This document shows positions 32,742 through 34,635 of a stretch of DNA of 34,635 nucleotides, piece after piece. The DNA is from Clostridiales bacterium (GTDB lineage: Bacteria > Bacillota > Clostridia > Oscillospirales > CAG-272). Each line of letters begins with the position of its first letter. Position 1 is the first letter of the stretch. The notes beneath the pieces are model-generated. The model did not search any database. It was not told the origin of the DNA and saw nothing but the letters and a program-made list of their open reading frames with translations. The translations under genes were made by a program, and so were the position numbers. The DNA is taken from the NCBI GenBank assembly GCA_022793655.1, contig JAAWDG010000014.1, forward strand, positions 1 to 34,635. Reading direction: 5' to 3'.

Positions 32742-33932
32742 ATGTCACAAAATTTACTTAAAATAAGCGAAATATTAAAAAACGACTATAAACCAGCGTT
32801 AGAAAACCAAATTGGCATTGAACCTTCGCCTTTTTTAGAAAAGGTTAAAAAGGTGCCTTTAGCGGCTAACACAATTAAAGCGGCAGCACCTATCGGCATT
32901 AACGGCGGTTTCGGGTTCGGTTATGAAGGAACCAACACGCCTACAGCCGGTGCGCAGAATTACGCTGCATTTACACTGGATGCCGTTGACATGTATGTGG
33001 ATATCCGCATTTCAGACAAAACTGTTAAATTGGCAGGGGCGAACGCCGGCGCTATGGTCAATGCGCTGGATGGCGAGGTGAAGGGCAGTTATGCTTCAGC
33101 CAAATGGAATATTGGCCGTGCGCTCTTTGGGGATGGCACTGGAAAACTGGCCACGATTACCCAAATTGCAGCGAACAATGTGCTCTCTCTTACCTCAACT
33201 AAATCAGTGATTGAAGGACTGGTTATTGATATCTATACAGGCGACAATACAACCGCTGCGTATACGGCAAGACGCATTACAAGAGTAGACCGGGTAGCTA
33301 AAACGATTACAGTAGATGGTGAGGCACTGACGACGGTAGATGCGGCTGAGCAGGTTGGTTTTATTACAGTTCAAAACAGCTTAGGCCGTGAAATTTGCGG
33401 ACTGGGTGCTATTTTTGACACATCCATTACCTCTCTTTATGGTCTTAATAAAGAGGAAAACCCGTGGATTCAGCCGCTTGCTATTGACGCTGGTCATGAC
33501 TTTACGGATATTGTCATTCACAACGGTGTCAAACAAGCGTTTGATTATAAAAATTCGCAGATTGATTTGATCATGATGGGTGACACGGCATTCTCTGCTT
33601 ACCAGACGTATATGAAAGAAAACAATGTGGTTGTTTCGGACAAGCACCAGTTTGTAGGCGGCGCTGTCGGCTATAAAGTATTGGTGGGCAACCGTGAAGT
33701 TGTCATTGTCAATGAGCGCTTTGTTCCGGATAACGAGGCTTGGGGCGTTGATACCACGGCGTTCTCCTTCGAGAGCACCGGCTGGGATTTTGCTTCACAG
33801 GATTCGGGTATCTTTACCCTCATTCCAGGAACCAGCGTGTATCGTGCACTGCTTGCTTCTTATGGTAATCTTATGTGTGCGAATCCAGGCGGATGCGTCC
33901 GTTTTTACAATTGTGATCTGAGTAAGTCATAG
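32742..33932 (+). CDS. Phage major capsid protein
   Basis: The 396-residue protein has a helical N-terminal arm (1-35), an alanine/glycine-rich beta core, and a C-terminal region with VGGAVGYKVLVGNREVVIVN, TLIPGTSVYRALLASYGN and PGGCVRFYNC. These features, its length and its place after a scaffold-like gene fit an HK97-fold coat protein of the P22-like or related type. The strong site GTAGGGGGA and the following terminator agree with high expression. Confidence 0.82.
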   Translation: MSQNLLKISEILKNDYKPALENQIGIEPSPFLEKVKKVPLAANTIKAAAPIGINGGFGFGYEGTNTPTAGAQNYAAFTLDAVDMYVDIRISDKTVKLAGANAGAMVNALDGEVKGSYASAKWNIGRALFGDGTGKLATITQIAANNVLSLTSTKSVIEGLVIDIYTGDNTTAAYTARRITRVDRVAKTITVDGEALTTVDAAEQVGFITVQNSLGREICGLGAIFDTSITSLYGLNKEENPWIQPLAIDAGHDFTDIVIHNGVKQAFDYKNSQIDLIMMGDTAFSAYQTYMKENNVVVSDKHQFVGGAVGYKVLVGNREVVIVNERFVPDNEAWGVDTTAFSFESTGWDFASQDSGIFTLIPGTSVYRALLASYGNLMCANPGGCVRFYNCDLSKS

Positions 33933-33944
33933 TCGATTTCAGGG

Positions 33945-33978
33945 GGTGCGCTGTACATGTCTATGGCGCACCTTTTTT
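33945..33978 (+). terminator. Terminator after the major capsid gene
   Basis: Perfect 7-bp GC-rich stem GGTGCGC (33945-33951) / GCGCACC (33966-33972), then six T. It would lower transcription of the connector genes relative to capsid. Confidence 0.85.
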
Positions 33979-34005
33979 AACCCAAAAGAAAGAAGGATCA
34001 TGAAT

Positions 34006-34341
34006 ATGGATATAAAATATTTGTATGAAAGGGTATGCATGAAAGCGCCGATTGAGCAGGACCGTTTTTTGGCGGCGGTTAATTATACGCTGCGAGAACT
34101 GATCAGCTTGTATGGAAGCGAATATGTACAAAGTGACGGGCCTATGCGACAGCTATTGAATGTGGACAGTGATCCGGGTGTTTATGAGGATTATGAAGAC
34201 GCATTGTTCGATAACGTCATGTACTTTGCTTCCAATGACTCAAATTATAAAACTGATTTTATGGCCCATGCTCAATATGCATACCATAATGTTTGGCGAA
34301 GAAAGACAAAAGGAAAAAGAATTCATAGGGAGGCATGGTAA
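34006..34341 (+). CDS. Probable phage head-completion/connector protein
   Basis: The product has 111 residues from the ATG at 34006 (AAGGA 8 nt upstream; ATG at 34000 is also possible). It is mostly helical at the start (YLYERVCMKAPIEQDRFLAA, TLRELISLYG), then acidic (PGVYEDYEDALFDN), with a basic end (RRKTKGKRIHREAW). The position after the capsid gene suggests a connector. No family is recognised. Confidence 0.6.
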   Translation: MDIKYLYERVCMKAPIEQDRFLAAVNYTLRELISLYGSEYVQSDGPMRQLLNVDSDPGVYEDYEDALFDNVMYFASNDSNYKTDFMAHAQYAYHNVWRRKTKGKRIHREAW

Positions 34342-34635
34342 TGTTTGAGAGCAGTATGAAGGTCAGCGATTTAATTGAACTGGCCAAGGATTCATCTGAC
34401 ATAGCGCCTGACATTGATTCGGATTATTTTCTCTTGTGGCTCAATTCTTTAGAGGGCCGTCTTTATACCAGTATTATTAAAGACTATGAAAGCGCTGTTT
34501 GCGAAGTGTATGCAGAGAAAGAGGAAGAAGGTGCGGCACGCTTACCCTATTTTAAGTTAGATGATATCGCAGTTTCGCAAGGCCAGAGTCAGCCGCGGTT
34601 TTGCGATATTGCCTTTGTGTTAGCAGAAGAGGATC
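34341..34635 (+). CDS. Phage structural protein, partial (runs off window end)
   Basis: TAATG overlap with the preceding gene and a GGGAGG site support the ATG at 34341. Ninety-eight codons are in the window. MKVSDLIELAKDSSDIAPDI, then FLLWLNSLEGRLYTSIIKDY and LDDIAVSQGQSQPRFCDIAF are seen. The pattern of an N-terminal helical WLNxLE segment is known to me only from unnamed phage head proteins, so the role is inferred from context. Confidence 0.6.
   Translation, partial: MFESSMKVSDLIELAKDSSDIAPDIDSDYFLLWLNSLEGRLYTSIIKDYESAVCEVYAEKEEEGAARLPYFKLDDIAVSQGQSQPRFCDIAFVLAEED

Noticed and set aside
1-34635. CRISPR array, rRNA genes, insertion sequences or an integrase
   Set aside because: No spaced identical repeats, rRNA motifs, transposase reading frames or recombinase motifs were seen on either strand.

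Overview
The window looks like a chromosomal segment of a low-to-mid GC, Gram-positive anaerobe of the Clostridia, probably near the Oscillospiraceae/Ruminococcaceae. The evidence is a Phe T-box leader ahead of pheST, ThiI without a rhodanese domain, a short glutamine synthetase paired with an ANTAR regulator, S-layer-homology and dockerin surface proteins, and sigma-A type promoters with 17-bp spacers. The right end runs into a phage-like structural module that continues past the window.

Layout. 1-4034 (minus strand): a two-component system (response regulator plus histidine kinase) and, downstream, a three-gene operon of VTC-type polyphosphate polymerase, DUF4956 membrane protein and CotH-family kinase (cut by the window edge). 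Both promoters carry the same direct-repeat operator (CTTAR-N6-CTTAR) exactly 10 bp upstream of the -10 hexamer, so the regulator probably controls itself and the polyphosphate/CotH operon. 4342-6766 (minus): thiI and a ProA homologue whose catalytic cysteine is replaced by proline. 6845-7063: two tandem, diverged copies of a multi-hairpin element, each ending in the same ATTATACCA (TGGTATAAT on the minus strand). 7134-10385 (plus): zapA, a U32-family protein of the tRNA-hydroxylation type, maf and nth. 10404-14208: promoter, Phe T-box leader, pheS and pheT. 14400-16805: secreted DUF4874/DUF4832-like protein with three SLH domains. 16923-19040: recG. 19194-20942: short GS-like protein and ANTAR regulator. 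21001-21780: a broken glycerophosphodiester phosphodiesterase gene. 22026-23192: secreted cohesin-like plus dockerin protein. 23347-23423: tRNA with CAT anticodon. 23539-24147: SGNH hydrolase. 24389-26953: secG and rnr.

From about 27000 to the end is a phage-derived region, all on the plus strand: an unrecognised ORF, large terminase, tail-fibre/baseplate-like protein, holin, small zinc-finger protein, probable scaffold, major capsid protein, and two probable head/connector proteins, the last one partial. The order is unusual: tail fibre and holin sit between terminase and capsid, and no portal gene is seen there. The region begins just after rnr, where smpB often follows in related bacteria.

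The strongest candidates for something not yet described are (i) the two-component-controlled VTC-DUF4956-CotH locus with its matched operators, (ii) the tandem structured elements at 6845-7063, (iii) the ProA-like protein lacking its nucleophile, and (iv) the GS-like protein that lacks the active-site arginine segment but keeps an ANTAR partner.
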